Of a DNA stretch of 64,000 bases, positions 44,048 through 53,191 are shown piece by piece. Each line of letters starts with the position of its first letter. Positions within the stretch are counted from its first letter, which is position 1. A program made the position numbers and the translations under genes. Origin of the DNA: an uncultured Saprospiraceae bacterium (GTDB lineage Bacteria > Bacteroidota > Bacteroidia > Chitinophagales > Saprospiraceae); contig CALDGQ010000117.1 in assembly GCA_937941765.1 (NCBI GenBank), forward strand, positions 1 to 64,000. The letters run 5' to 3'. Below the pieces are notes generated by a model. That model was given only the letters and a program-made list of their open reading frames with translations. It did not search any database and was not told where the DNA came from.

Positions 44048-44632
44048 ATGAATTTCTTAGCACACTTATTTTTATCTAATAAGAATCCAGATTTGTTGAT
44101 TGGTAATTTCATTGCTGATTTTATTCGAAATCATGAGGTTGGAAAATATTCCCCAGAGATACAAAAAGGAATTCATCTGCACAGAAAAATAGATTCCTTC
44201 ACCGATAATCATCCGATGGTTCGACAAGGAACTGCTAGACTAATGCCCGTTCAGCATAAATATGCACCCGTTGTAATTGATATCTTGTACGATTATTTGT
44301 TGGCCAAAAACTGGGCAACCTACTCAAATGAAACGCTCCGAAAATTTTCTAATTGGGCTTACCAAGTTTTAGAAAGCAACATCCGATTAATGCCTGAAAG
44401 ATTGCAGAAACGAGTGCCTAAAATGGTGGATGCTGATTGGTTGATGGCTTATGGAACTGAAAAAGGCATGCGTTTTACTTTTGAGAAAATGTCTGATCGC
44501 ACTTCTTTCCCTTCTTATTTTGACACTGCTTTTGATCAATTGTTGGAAGACTTTGATTTGTTTAATGAGGAGTTTAATTCCTTTTTCCCGGATGTGATAG
44601 AGGTTGTTAAAATCGAATTATCGCAGAAATAA
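44048..44632 (+). CDS. acpH: ACP phosphodiesterase family protein
   Basis: A 194-residue protein matching AcpH (DUF479), which removes the phosphopantetheine arm from holo-acyl carrier protein. The start MNFLAHLFLSNKNPDLLIGN, IHLHRKIDSFTDNHPMVRQG (about 52-71) with its metal-binding His and Asp, and the C-terminal FDLFNEEFNSFFPDV fit the family, which is related to HD-type hydrolases. Length is normal. It stands divergent from ychF with about 85 bases between. Confidence 0.83.
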   Translation: MNFLAHLFLSNKNPDLLIGNFIADFIRNHEVGKYSPEIQKGIHLHRKIDSFTDNHPMVRQGTARLMPVQHKYAPVVIDILYDYLLAKNWATYSNETLRKFSNWAYQVLESNIRLMPERLQKRVPKMVDADWLMAYGTEKGMRFTFEKMSDRTSFPSYFDTAFDQLLEDFDLFNEEFNSFFPDVIEVVKIELSQK

Positions 44633-44886
44633 GTTTTCATTTAGGACAAATTCTTAACAATTTTATTCTCTAATTTTCAAATACAAACGCGTTCATCTAC
44701 GCTTTCAAGTCTGAACGCGTCGTAAGATTGAATTCCCTTTAATAAACACTTAACAATGCAGATTTTGGAGCTTTTTTTGTCTTATTATTGTTACATAATG
44801 GACGTAATAGTATTGCTAACGTTATTAAATTAGCTTCAAAGTATTTCTTCCTCATTTTAATTTGTACTAAGCTTAAAAAAATTCTC

Positions 44887-47355
44887 ATGAGATCATTTTA
44901 TTTATTGACCATTCTATTGCTATTTGCAAATTCATTGTTAGCTCAATCATGCTTGCCTAATGGAATTATTTTCTATTACCAATCAGACTTAGATGACTTT
45001 TTAATAGACTATCCAAATTGCACAGAAATTGAAGGGGATGTCCAAATCGGGATTGTTGATAGTCCATCAGATATTACTGACATCTCAGCATTAAATAATA
45101 TCAACATGATTGGAGGACGTCTGTATATTACTGACAACGTACTTTTGGAGTCATTTAACTTCCCAGATTTAACCATAATTGAAGGGAGTTTTTCAATAAG
45201 CAATCAACCCAATATTCAAAACTTTGAAAGTTTTCCAAATCTGAGTTTTATCGGCGACAATTTTTTCATCAATGAATGCGATGACCTAATTAATTTTAGT
45301 GGATTAGAAAACATTACTACAGTTAATGGAGAGTTATCTATTACAGGATGTGACAGCTTTACTAATTTTGAGGGACTTCAAAACTTAACGATTATCGAAG
45401 AAGGATTTCAATTATGGAGTAATCATTCATTGGAAAATTTTAATTGGCTAAGTTCTTTAACGCTCGTCGGTTGGTTGTGGTTTACTGACAATACTATTTT
45501 AACAGGCTGCAATGCCCCCTTTATATGTGCACATCAAAGTAGCGGTGGTGCTACCGATATTCAAATAGGAAACGGAGCTGGTTGTAACACGCTCGAAGAA
45601 GTAATTGCTGGCTGCCAAGACCTTGGCATCATTTACCATTCTACATTTTATGATTTAAACCAGAATGGAATTTTCGATTCGAATGAGACTTATGGTCCTA
45701 CTGGCAACTTCAGTATATCACCAGGAAATTCAATAAGTTTTTCGAATTCTGAAAATGGTGGTTTCAGTTACCTTGCTCCTAACATTAATTACACAATTAA
45801 TTTTAATCCAGCTAGTCTTCCAAATTGGGAGGTGACAACTAGTACTTCAACTAATTTTACACTTAATGAATTGGACCCTATACACACATTTCAAGTAGGA
45901 CTATACCCAGCTCAAGAAGTATCCTATATGTTTCCAGCTACGACTTCGCAAAATATGCGATGCAACAATTTTGTTACGTTTGATATGTATGCAGAAAATG
46001 AAGGAACTATTGTAACTGACGGAATACTATGGTTCAATATGGATCCACTAGTCCTTGACATCAATTTTATAGATATACCGGACACGACTGCTTCGCCACT
46101 CAAATATGGTTGGTATTTTGACAACCTTTCTCCTGGACATAAAGTGCATAAACAAATTGAATTGAAAATACCTGGACCTCCAGATTTCTCAGAAGGTAAC
46201 CCATTAAGTTTTATTACTACCATCAGATATAATCAAGTAAATGGTAGTTATGGAAATCGTTCGTATAGATTTGAAGATATTGTTTTGTGTGCTTATGATC
46301 CGAATGACAAATTAGTAAATCCTGTCTATCCTTTTAATTATGCATTGACAGATGAGGACTTGGTTTATACGATTCGTTTTCAGAATACTGGAAATGCAGA
46401 AGCCTATGATGTTGTCATCAAAGATACATTGGACGCTAATCTAGATCCTAGTACTTTCCGCGTAATTGCAAGCAGTCATGATGACGTTTTATCTACTACT
46501 TTGGATGCTAATCAATATCTCAGTTTTAATTTTATTGATATCAATTTACCTGACAGTACTTCAAATTTTGATGAAAGTCAAGGTTTCGTTATGTACAAAA
46601 TAAAAGCAAATGAAGATGTCGAAGATGGTACTATAATTACAAATACAGCCGGTATTTATTTCGATTTTAATCCACCAATAATCACAAATACCACGACCAA
46701 TGAAATGTATGAATCTTTTGACGTAGATGAAGATAATTTCAATTTTTGGGAGGATTGTGATGATAATAATATGGCAATTAATCCAGATGCAATTGAAGTC
46801 CCTTACAATGGTATTGATGAAGATTGTAATAGCGCAACTTTAGATGACGACCTAGATCAAGATGGTTTTGAAATCGCTAGTGATTGTAATGATGACAATA
46901 GCACCATCAATCCAGGTGCCACTGAAATCCCTTACAACGGTATTGATGAAGATTGCAACAATGAAACTTTAGATGACGACTTAGATCAAGATGGTTTTGA
47001 TTTGGCAACTGATTGCGACGACGGAAATAGCACTATCAATCCTGGCGCAACTGAAATCCCTAACAACAACATTGATGAAGATTGTGATGGGTCTGACTTG
47101 ATGGTCAGAACTACAGATTTCGAAGATCTTCGACCACAAATATTCCCAAATCCAACTTCTGGGAAACTTCATATTCAACTTCCACAAAATGGAGTAGCAA
47201 TGATTCAGTTATCAAATTATGTTGGAATCAATTTCATTTCTACAACCATTCAAAATGAAAATGACATCGACTTATCTTCATTACCAACGGGAATTTATTT
47301 ACTAACAATTCAAATGAATGGAAAGAAGTGGGCTGAAAAGATAGTGAGACATTAG
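44887..47355 (+). CDS. T9SS-secreted L-domain and MopE-motif protein, paralog 1
   Basis: An 822-residue extracellular protein. The start at 44887 is chosen because it yields a signal peptide (MRSFYLLTILLLFANSLLAQ); a TTG frame 33 codons upstream does not. The order is: receptor L-domain-like repeats (about 30-220; NLSFIGDNFFINECDDLINF); an EF-like loop DLNQNGIFDSNE; a domain with CAYDPNDKLVNP (about 468) found in T9SS cargo; three tandem Asp-rich MopE-type motifs (about 613-730, each with GATEIP and DEDC); and a C-terminal T9SS type A sorting domain (FPNPTSGKLHIQL from about 752). It probably binds calcium or other metal at the surface. A longer paralog follows. Confidence 0.85.
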   Translation: MRSFYLLTILLLFANSLLAQSCLPNGIIFYYQSDLDDFLIDYPNCTEIEGDVQIGIVDSPSDITDISALNNINMIGGRLYITDNVLLESFNFPDLTIIEGSFSISNQPNIQNFESFPNLSFIGDNFFINECDDLINFSGLENITTVNGELSITGCDSFTNFEGLQNLTIIEEGFQLWSNHSLENFNWLSSLTLVGWLWFTDNTILTGCNAPFICAHQSSGGATDIQIGNGAGCNTLEEVIAGCQDLGIIYHSTFYDLNQNGIFDSNETYGPTGNFSISPGNSISFSNSENGGFSYLAPNINYTINFNPASLPNWEVTTSTSTNFTLNELDPIHTFQVGLYPAQEVSYMFPATTSQNMRCNNFVTFDMYAENEGTIVTDGILWFNMDPLVLDINFIDIPDTTASPLKYGWYFDNLSPGHKVHKQIELKIPGPPDFSEGNPLSFITTIRYNQVNGSYGNRSYRFEDIVLCAYDPNDKLVNPVYPFNYALTDEDLVYTIRFQNTGNAEAYDVVIKDTLDANLDPSTFRVIASSHDDVLSTTLDANQYLSFNFIDINLPDSTSNFDESQGFVMYKIKANEDVEDGTIITNTAGIYFDFNPPIITNTTTNEMYESFDVDEDNFNFWEDCDDNNMAINPDAIEVPYNGIDEDCNSATLDDDLDQDGFEIASDCNDDNSTINPGATEIPYNGIDEDCNNETLDDDLDQDGFDLATDCDDGNSTINPGATEIPNNNIDEDCDGSDLMVRTTDFEDLRPQIFPNPTSGKLHIQLPQNGVAMIQLSNYVGINFISTTIQNENDIDLSSLPTGIYLLTIQMNGKKWAEKIVRH

Positions 47356-47504
47356 ATTAGAATGGTATTATGCAATTTACATCTTCAATAGACATGGTTT
47401 CACACAATACAAATTGGAATTACCTAAATTGAATATTAATTAGCAACGCTTTGTTTCTTAATAACGTATCTTTATACGTATTACACTAATTAACTTATTC
47501 AATT

Positions 47505-50339
47505 ATGAGGTTTCATCTTTTGGCAATGCTTTTGGTTTTTCTTGGACAGAATATATATGCCCAAGATTGTCCCGACTTCTTAAGTGTTGCTTTTTTCTCA
47601 CAAGCTGATGTTGATCAATTCATTATTGATTATCCAGATTGTTCAGAGATTCCAGTGAATTTAAAAATTGGTTATTCACAAGAATCAGATATTAATGATT
47701 TAACGCCACTACAGAATATAACTACTGTATTTGGAAGTTTAGAAATTGGTATGAATCCAGGGTTAACAAATTTAAGTGGATTAGAAAATATCACCTCAAT
47801 TGCCGGAGGAATTGAAATCATTAACTGTGAAAATCTCATCGATATTTCAGCATTATCGAATGTAGTCAATACCCAATGGGTCATCATTGAAGGAGGGACT
47901 TTACCGAATTTAAATGGTTTGCAAAATATTGCTGCTTTGACAGAAAAACTTTCTCTAGTTGGTACTGGTTTACAAGACCTAAGTGCTTTATCAAATGTTG
48001 CTTGTGACTTGACTGAATTGAGAATTGAAGATAATGATCTGCTCCAGAATCTGAATGGCTTACACGGCGTTACTGCTGTATCAGAAATTTATTCTATTGG
48101 AGGCAATGAAAATCTGACAACACTGGAAGGTATCGGAAATGTAACTACTTCCGAAAACCTTTCGATTTATGGAAATCCTGGTCTTACCAATCTTATTGGA
48201 TTAGAAAGTTTAGTTGAAGTGGGTGATATTACTTTGAGTGAGAATGACAACTTAGTGAATCTTGTCGGGTTGACAAATCTGACTAGTTTTGTTCAAATGA
48301 TTGTGAGTTCCAACAATAGTCTTGTAAATTTTGTAGGACTTAATAGTATTATCAATATGGGAGAATTTTATGCTCCCAACAACCTAGTCTTAGAGAATTT
48401 CGTTGGACTAGAAAATGTATTGACCATGGAACATTTTAGTATCTCAAATGCAAATGGAACAGGTGCCGGACCACTAAATTTCACTGGTCTCAACAATCTA
48501 ACGACCATTAACAATGAACTTAGATTACGTCAAGCCCAAAGTCTAGTTTCTTTTGAAGGATTAGAAAATCTAACAACAGTAGGAGGCTTTAATTGTTATG
48601 CAGTACCACTGATTGAGAATCTAGAAGGATTGGACAATTTAACTACTATAGGTGACGAATTTTATTTTAGATTTTGCGGAAGTTTAACAAGTTTAGAAGG
48701 AACTAATTTAAATTCAGTCAACGATTTAAATATCCAGTTAAATTACAACCTTTCCAACTGTAGTATCCTTGCAATTTGCGATCATTTGAATATAGGCGGA
48801 TCCGCGGAAATTGGAGAAAACGCAGTCGGTTGTTTATCCGTAAATGAAGTGTTATACAATTGTGGATATGTTGGGAAACTTTATCAAATTATCTACTACG
48901 ATTTAAATCAAAATGGGATTTATGATGCTAATGAGCCACTACAATATGAGGCTAACTCAACGGTTGAACCAATTAACAGTACTGTTTTTACAAATGTGGA
49001 AAATGATGGGGTTACTTATTTGCCAGTTGGTAATTATTCGATTGATTTCAATGAATCAAGTGCCCCACTTTGGGATGTGACAAGTACACCTACTTCTTTA
49101 AACTTCACGTTAACTGAGAATGAACCTGACACTACTTTTTATATAGGACTATATCCAAATACTTTTCAGACGGATGCTCAAACATCCATCGCAGCTCCCA
49201 TCTTTCGATGCCTTACAACCAAAACTATAGATATAATTGGAGAAAATTTAGGTACAAACTATATAGATGGAGTACTATGGGTAGAAATACCTCCGGGAAT
49301 TTCCAACATTAATTTTACAAATACGCCGGATGCAACATCAGGCACGAATTTATATGGTTGGAACATCGAAAATTTACCTCCTAGTAATGCTATGGTCCAA
49401 CAATTTCAAATTGATATCCCATTAGTAATAGGAGCAGTTTTGAACTTTAGAAGTTACATTGAATATTCGGATGACATCAACACTTACACTTCAGACGATT
49501 TTAATTATAGCGGTGAGATCGAATGTGCTTATGATCCAAACGATAAGCTAGTCAATCCGATTTATCCTCAAAATTATGCATTGATAGGAGAAGATTTAAT
49601 ATACACCGTCCGTTTTCAAAATACTGGAAACGCGGAAGCATACGATGTCATTATCTTAGATACTTTGGACACCAATTTGGATCCATCTACCTTTGCAGTT
49701 ATTGCGTCTAGCCATAGAGAGATACTTAGTACAACGATGACCGATAATCAATACCTAAAATTCGATTTCCATAATATTTTTCTTCCTGATAGTACGACCA
49801 ATTTTGATGCGAGTCAAGGATATGTGATGTATCGAATCAAGGCGAATGTAGCTATTCCTGAAGAAACAATTATTAACAACACTGCTAGTATCTATTTTGA
49901 CTTCAATCCACCAATTACAACCAACACAACTGAAAATAACATGGTATCTACATTTGATGCCGATGAAGATGGTTCTCAAATTTGGGAAGATTGCAATGAT
50001 AGTGATATGACTATATATCCTGGCGCTACCGAAATTCCTAATAATAATATTGATGAAGATTGTGATGGAAATGATTTGATGGTCGGTGTCGATGAATTGG
50101 AGATAACAAAACCTCAAATTTTCCCAAATCCAACAACTGGGAATTTATCTATACAACTAGCTCAATCCACTGAAGCCATTATCCAATTGTCTAATTATGT
50201 AGGTAGTGTTTTAATTTCACAAACATTCCAGAATGAAACGGAAATTGACTTATCCAAACTCCATAATGGAATTTACTTGTTAGAAGTTTCGATAGGTGAA
50301 AACAATTGGACAGAAAGGGTAGTGAAGATTGAAAAATAA
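47505..50339 (+). CDS. T9SS-secreted L-domain and MopE-motif protein, paralog 2
   Basis: A 944-residue paralog of the preceding protein with the same order but a longer L-domain region (about 30-440; ten or more units such as GLTNLSGLENITSIAGGIEI), a loop DLNQNGIYDANE (about 465), CAYDPNDKLVNP (about 673), only one MopE-type motif (about 818-855) and a C-terminal sorting domain (FPNPTTGNLSIQL, from about 871) ending WTERVVKIEK. The signal peptide is residues 1-20. It starts 149 bases after paralog 1; the pair probably arose by tandem duplication followed by changes in repeat number. A ligand-binding or adhesive surface role is inferred. Confidence 0.85.
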   Translation: MRFHLLAMLLVFLGQNIYAQDCPDFLSVAFFSQADVDQFIIDYPDCSEIPVNLKIGYSQESDINDLTPLQNITTVFGSLEIGMNPGLTNLSGLENITSIAGGIEIINCENLIDISALSNVVNTQWVIIEGGTLPNLNGLQNIAALTEKLSLVGTGLQDLSALSNVACDLTELRIEDNDLLQNLNGLHGVTAVSEIYSIGGNENLTTLEGIGNVTTSENLSIYGNPGLTNLIGLESLVEVGDITLSENDNLVNLVGLTNLTSFVQMIVSSNNSLVNFVGLNSIINMGEFYAPNNLVLENFVGLENVLTMEHFSISNANGTGAGPLNFTGLNNLTTINNELRLRQAQSLVSFEGLENLTTVGGFNCYAVPLIENLEGLDNLTTIGDEFYFRFCGSLTSLEGTNLNSVNDLNIQLNYNLSNCSILAICDHLNIGGSAEIGENAVGCLSVNEVLYNCGYVGKLYQIIYYDLNQNGIYDANEPLQYEANSTVEPINSTVFTNVENDGVTYLPVGNYSIDFNESSAPLWDVTSTPTSLNFTLTENEPDTTFYIGLYPNTFQTDAQTSIAAPIFRCLTTKTIDIIGENLGTNYIDGVLWVEIPPGISNINFTNTPDATSGTNLYGWNIENLPPSNAMVQQFQIDIPLVIGAVLNFRSYIEYSDDINTYTSDDFNYSGEIECAYDPNDKLVNPIYPQNYALIGEDLIYTVRFQNTGNAEAYDVIILDTLDTNLDPSTFAVIASSHREILSTTMTDNQYLKFDFHNIFLPDSTTNFDASQGYVMYRIKANVAIPEETIINNTASIYFDFNPPITTNTTENNMVSTFDADEDGSQIWEDCNDSDMTIYPGATEIPNNNIDEDCDGNDLMVGVDELEITKPQIFPNPTTGNLSIQLAQSTEAIIQLSNYVGSVLISQTFQNETEIDLSKLHNGIYLLEVSIGENNWTERVVKIEK

Positions 50340-50351
50340 GAATGACAACAT

Positions 50352-50458
50352 TTGGAATGAAAAATGAAAAATGTAAAATTAAAAATAGACCTTGTTTGGT
50401 GTGTACACGTAACTCTTGCGTGCACTTGAAACAAAGTCTATTTTACATTTTTATTTTT
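50352..50458. repeat. AAAATG-word palindrome, left copy (family E)
   Basis: AAAAATGAAAAATGTAAAAT and following words up to the GACCTTGTTT stem, then an inner loop, then AAACAAAGTC and TTTTACATTTTTATTTTTC in inverted order. It overlaps the N-terminal coding region of the small lipoprotein gene; the likely TTG start at 50426 is in its right arm. Confidence 0.75.
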
Positions 50459-50770
50459 CTGATTGCAATTTGTTCATGTAATGATAATCAACCCATTAAT
50501 GCCGAAAATTGTAAAATGTCTTACACAAAAACAGAAGCAATTTCAGTAGATACTGTTATTACTTTCGACCCAGTTAGTTATGCCGAAAAATTATGGGTAA
50601 TTAGATATTATTTCCAAGAAGATGAAATTGAGAAAATTATCTGTAATGATACTTTACGACATGATTCAACTTCAAACTTGGTAAATGTGGTCGGAACGAT
50701 TCGTGGAGATAAGAGAAGATATTTGCTCAAGGAGCAACAATATAAATTGCTAAATGAAATGAAAAATTAA
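50426..50770 (+). CDS. Small lipoprotein embedded between two palindromes
   Basis: An open frame runs from 50342, but its first 28 codons are palindrome sequence translated (NEKCKIKNRPCLVCTRNSCV). Starting at the TTG at 50426 gives MKQSLFYIFIFLIAICSC, a well-formed lipoprotein signal with the lipobox Cys near residue 18, and a mature protein of about 97 residues (ENCKMSYTKTEAISVDTVIT, VVGTIRGDKRRYLLKEQQYK). The function is unknown. The gene starts inside one family E palindrome and its stop codon lies inside the other, which is unusual. It begins just after the second T9SS paralog. Confidence 0.6.
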   Translation: MKQSLFYIFIFLIAICSCNDNQPINAENCKMSYTKTEAISVDTVITFDPVSYAEKLWVIRYYFQEDEIEKIICNDTLRHDSTSNLVNVVGTIRGDKRRYLLKEQQYKLLNEMKN

Positions 50771-50847
50771 AAATAAACCTTGTTTCGTGTGCACACATAA
50801 CCACACGAAACAAGATCTATTTTACATTTCTAATTTTACATTTTACA
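50757..50847. repeat. AAAATG-word palindrome, right copy (family E)
   Basis: The arms include CTTGTTTCGTGTG (50779-50791), perfectly complementary to 50802-50814, flanked by AAAAATTAAAAATAAACC on the left and ATTTTACATTTCTAATTTTA on the right. The stop codon of the small lipoprotein gene (50768-50770) is inside the left arm. It lies convergent with porT. Confidence 0.8.
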
Positions 50848-50867
50848 TTAAAAAAACGCCCAGACGT

Positions 50868-51608
50868 CTATCCCTCAAAGTGCAGAGAAATTGTAAAGCT
50901 ACGAGAAATCACCTTATCAATAATCGTAGACTCATCCAAGCCCTCGTTATAGATTAAGACATTTCCAATTCCGTGAGAGACTTTGAATTCTGGAGAAAAA
51001 ATAAAGAATGGAAAGAAGAATTGAACACCTGCCCCATATTCAATTTGAAAATCTGTGGGTGCAATCTTGACCAATTCATCGGCTTGTCGAGTACGTGAAT
51101 CACTAGCCACATCAAAGGAATACTTGATTCCACCAATCACAAAGACCCGTTTATCATTATATGGAACCGATTTATATCGAATATGAAAAGGCATTTCTAC
51201 AAAAACAGATTCTACTTTACGAGTGTAGGGTAGTCGAAAATTATCAGGAGTTGCATAAGATATATTTCTTTCCGCAAATGACAATGTTGGTAAAAAACGG
51301 AAATCAAAATGATCACCTACTTTCAAATTACTGACAATCCCTAAATTGAAACCAGGTCCTGTCACTGAGTTGGCTAATCGAATACTATCGTTGTTAATGA
51401 AGCTATCGCTGAAACGCAATTTGTAATCAGAATTATTATACGCCAAGGTAATTCCGAAATAGTAAGGCTTTTGTTGGAAATCTAAGAAATTATAGTTGCC
51501 TTTCTTTTTTTGAGCCGAAGCATTGAAAAAGAAACAAGACAGTATAAAAAGAAAAATTACTTTCTTCCCGTGTAGATGGAACAGATGCCAATATTTAATG
51601 ATGTGCAT
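50868..51608 (-). CDS. porT: PorT/SprT-type T9SS outer-membrane beta-barrel
   Basis: A 246-residue outer-membrane protein with a signal segment (residues 15-32, LFILSCFFFNASAQ) and barrel strands (KPYYFGITLAYNNSDYKLRF, FRFLPTLSFAERNISYA, VFVEMPFHIRYKS, QIEYGAGVQFFFPFFIF, ISRSFTISLHFEG). PorT is one of the proteins needed for the type IX secretion system, and its gene commonly follows ubiE in Bacteroidota, as here with a 52-base overlap. Three proteins with T9SS sorting tails are encoded in this window, consistent with a functional system. Other T9SS genes are not present. Confidence 0.85.
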   Translation of the reverse strand: MHIIKYWHLFHLHGKKVIFLFILSCFFFNASAQKKKGNYNFLDFQQKPYYFGITLAYNNSDYKLRFSDSFINNDSIRLANSVTGPGFNLGIVSNLKVGDHFDFRFLPTLSFAERNISYATPDNFRLPYTRKVESVFVEMPFHIRYKSVPYNDKRVFVIGGIKYSFDVASDSRTRQADELVKIAPTDFQIEYGAGVQFFFPFFIFSPEFKVSHGIGNVLIYNEGLDESTIIDKVISRSFTISLHFEG

Positions 51609-52303
51609 TGATTTGAGTTATATCCTGTTTTTTCCAAGACTCTAAGAAATGCATCACCATCCGGAAAATTTTGAACGGACTCATACAGGTAATGATATGC
51701 TTTCGGATCTTTGGAAGTTAATTTCCCTATCAGGGGTAATATGTTCTTGAAATAAAAATTGAAACCTTGCTTGAACGGAAACATCGTTGGTTTGGAAAAT
51801 TCTAATACAACCAATTTGCCATCTTTTTTTAAGACTCGATTGATTTCACTCAATCCTTTTTCAAGGTTTTCAAAATTACGTACTCCAAATGAAACGGTAA
51901 CCGCATCAAAACTATTGTTTTCAAAAGGTAAATTCTCCGAGTCACCAACCATCAATTTAATATGGTTCGACAGACCCTTTTTATCCACTTTCTTATTCCC
52001 ATAAGCAACCATTTCCTTAGAAATATCAATTCCGATAATTTCTGTTTCTCTAAATTGCTTATTAATCTCAATCGCCACATCTGCAGTACCAGTGGCAACA
52101 TCCAAAACCTTGCCCGGACTTATTTCATTTAACCGATTTACTGCCTTTCTCCTCCAAATGGTATCAATTCCAAGAGAAAGAACTCGATTTAACAGATCAT
52201 ACTTCGGTGCAATGTTGTCAAACATATCCGTAACCTGTGTTTTCTTACTGCCAGCAGCCGAGTAGGGTTTGACGGTTTCAGACTTAGAAATTGAATTACT
52301 CAT
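51557..52303 (-). CDS. ubiE: Demethylmenaquinone methyltransferase
   Basis: SAM-dependent methylation of demethylmenaquinone, the last step of menaquinone synthesis (UbiE/MenG family). The ATG ending at 52303 gives 248 residues starting MSNSISKSETVKPY, so a 19-codon upstream extension was left out. Motifs are VLDVATGTADVAIEI (the SAM site, about 60-75), GIDISKEMVAYG, LMVGDSENLPFENNSFDAVT and VSFGVRNFENLEKGL. Bacteroidota mostly use menaquinone, so MenG activity is likely. It is 5' of porT in one transcript, and an exact -7 box lies upstream (52324-52331). Confidence 0.93.
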   Translation of the reverse strand: MSNSISKSETVKPYSAAGSKKTQVTDMFDNIAPKYDLLNRVLSLGIDTIWRRKAVNRLNEISPGKVLDVATGTADVAIEINKQFRETEIIGIDISKEMVAYGNKKVDKKGLSNHIKLMVGDSENLPFENNSFDAVTVSFGVRNFENLEKGLSEINRVLKKDGKLVVLEFSKPTMFPFKQGFNFYFKNILPLIGKLTSKDPKAYHYLYESVQNFPDGDAFLRVLEKTGYNSNQCTSLNIGICSIYTGRK

Positions 52304-52323
52304 CGTTTCATTTAAAAGTGGTA

Positions 52324-52331
52324 CAAAGATA
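52324..52331 (-). promoter_or_regulatory. ubiE-porT promoter -7 box
   Basis: The minus strand reads TATCTTTG, exact to consensus, about 20 bases upstream of the ubiE start. A TTG about 26 bases upstream is a weak -33 match. Confidence 0.45.
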
Positions 52332-52639
52332 TATTTCTCTCTATTATAAAGTGAATTCAAGACTACTTGTTCGCGGAAAAGTGTGGATTTTTTAATTAAT
52401 GTTGATTGTTGCTTACATCTAAAGCGGAGACGCTCAAATTAACGCTCTTGCTTAAACCGACTCCGCTTTAGAGGCTAGTATTAATCATTGGGAATGCTGT
52501 CACACATGATGAAAAACATCGATATGTATTAAATTGCTGAATTTCAATTCAATACATATTACAAGTAAAATCTATTTCCTACGAAATATTATTTTTTCAC
52601 ATCATATATAAGTCACAAAAGCCAAGATAATTAGGTTTT

Positions 52640-52878
52640 TAACCCGGTTTACGTTTTTACATTAGTGTCAAGCTACTGTAGCTTACTGAGGTCATCTCAG
52701 AAAAACCGAAATTTGAAGGAAGTCTGCCAAGTATTTTTCATGGGTTCGTCTTGGCAGATTTACTTCATCTTAAAAAATTGAACGCACTAGTAAATTGATT
52801 TTATATTAACATAATCCGTTTGTTGAAAATCTAGGTTAGCAGCGGTGATACTCCCAAACCAGTATTACCGCTTTTTTT
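52640..52878 (+). ncRNA. Candidate structured small RNA ending in an intrinsic terminator
   Basis: The segment ends at a strong intrinsic terminator with no upstream open reading frame on the plus strand. Inside it are the hairpin TCTGCCAAG (52723-52731) with CTTGGCAGA (52750-52758), extended by GAAGT with ACTTC across a 4-base bulge, and a small CTGAG/CTCAG hairpin at 52687-52700. No established family could be matched by eye. The 5' end is unknown; TACGTTTT near 52650 is only a weak -7 match. Confidence 0.4.
52841..52878 (+). terminator. Orphan intrinsic terminator
   Basis: AGCGGTGATACT (52841-52852) pairs with AGTATTACCGCT (52861-52872) through 12 bp with one G-U pair and an 8-base loop, followed by a run of seven T. 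Only the plus strand has the T run. No gene ends upstream on this strand, so what it terminates is unexplained. Confidence 0.8.
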
Positions 52879-53143
52879 GTGCGGTTACTTTACTTCTTAT
52901 TACGCTTGTTGCTTTTGGCGTCTCTCCAAAGAAGTTATTAATTTCCATTTAGTTTTCTTTAAATCGCATTTTAAGCCCCAAGAATCGATTTTATTAAAAT
53001 TCCTTTCCAAGAAATCTCATATTAATTCGTTTTCCTCCATCAAAAACACCATAAATGGCCATATAAGCCATTTTAAAGCGATTTAAGCCAAAAAGACCGT
53101 TATTTAGTTGACCTAATCTACCTAACAGATGATCACTTTTTGT

Positions 53144-53151
53144 TATCTTTG
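53144..53151 (+). promoter_or_regulatory. gyrA promoter -7 box
   Basis: TATCTTTG is an exact match, 40 bases ahead of the gyrA ATG. No TTTG at the usual -33 spacing is seen, but GTTGACC lies farther up. Confidence 0.5.
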
Positions 53152-53191
53152 TGTTTATTTTTTAATTCAAATCCGCACTTGAAAAACAACT

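Larger units (their letters stand above)
52304..53191. other. Structured intergenic region between ubiE and gyrA
   Basis: Nearly 890 bases with no convincing gene between two divergent genes. It holds a 12-bp hairpin (TCTAAAGCGGAG at 52418-52429 with 52461-52472), a bulged hairpin (GAAGT-CTGCCAAG near 52719-52762) and an intrinsic terminator at 52841-52878, all on or compatible with the plus strand. The gyrA promoter box is near the right end. The region probably encodes a small RNA. Confidence 0.6.

Noticed and set aside
52710..52760. GAAGGAAGTCTGCCAAG resembles the GGAAGGAAGCAGCC region of signal recognition particle RNA
   Set aside because: The CAGGTC partner strand and the conserved loop geometry are absent; the pairing is with CTTGGCAGA instead.
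52877..53086. 69-codon plus-strand reading frame before gyrA
   Set aside because: It has an odd composition with no signal or motif, begins in the T run of a terminator and overlaps nothing conserved; likely chance.
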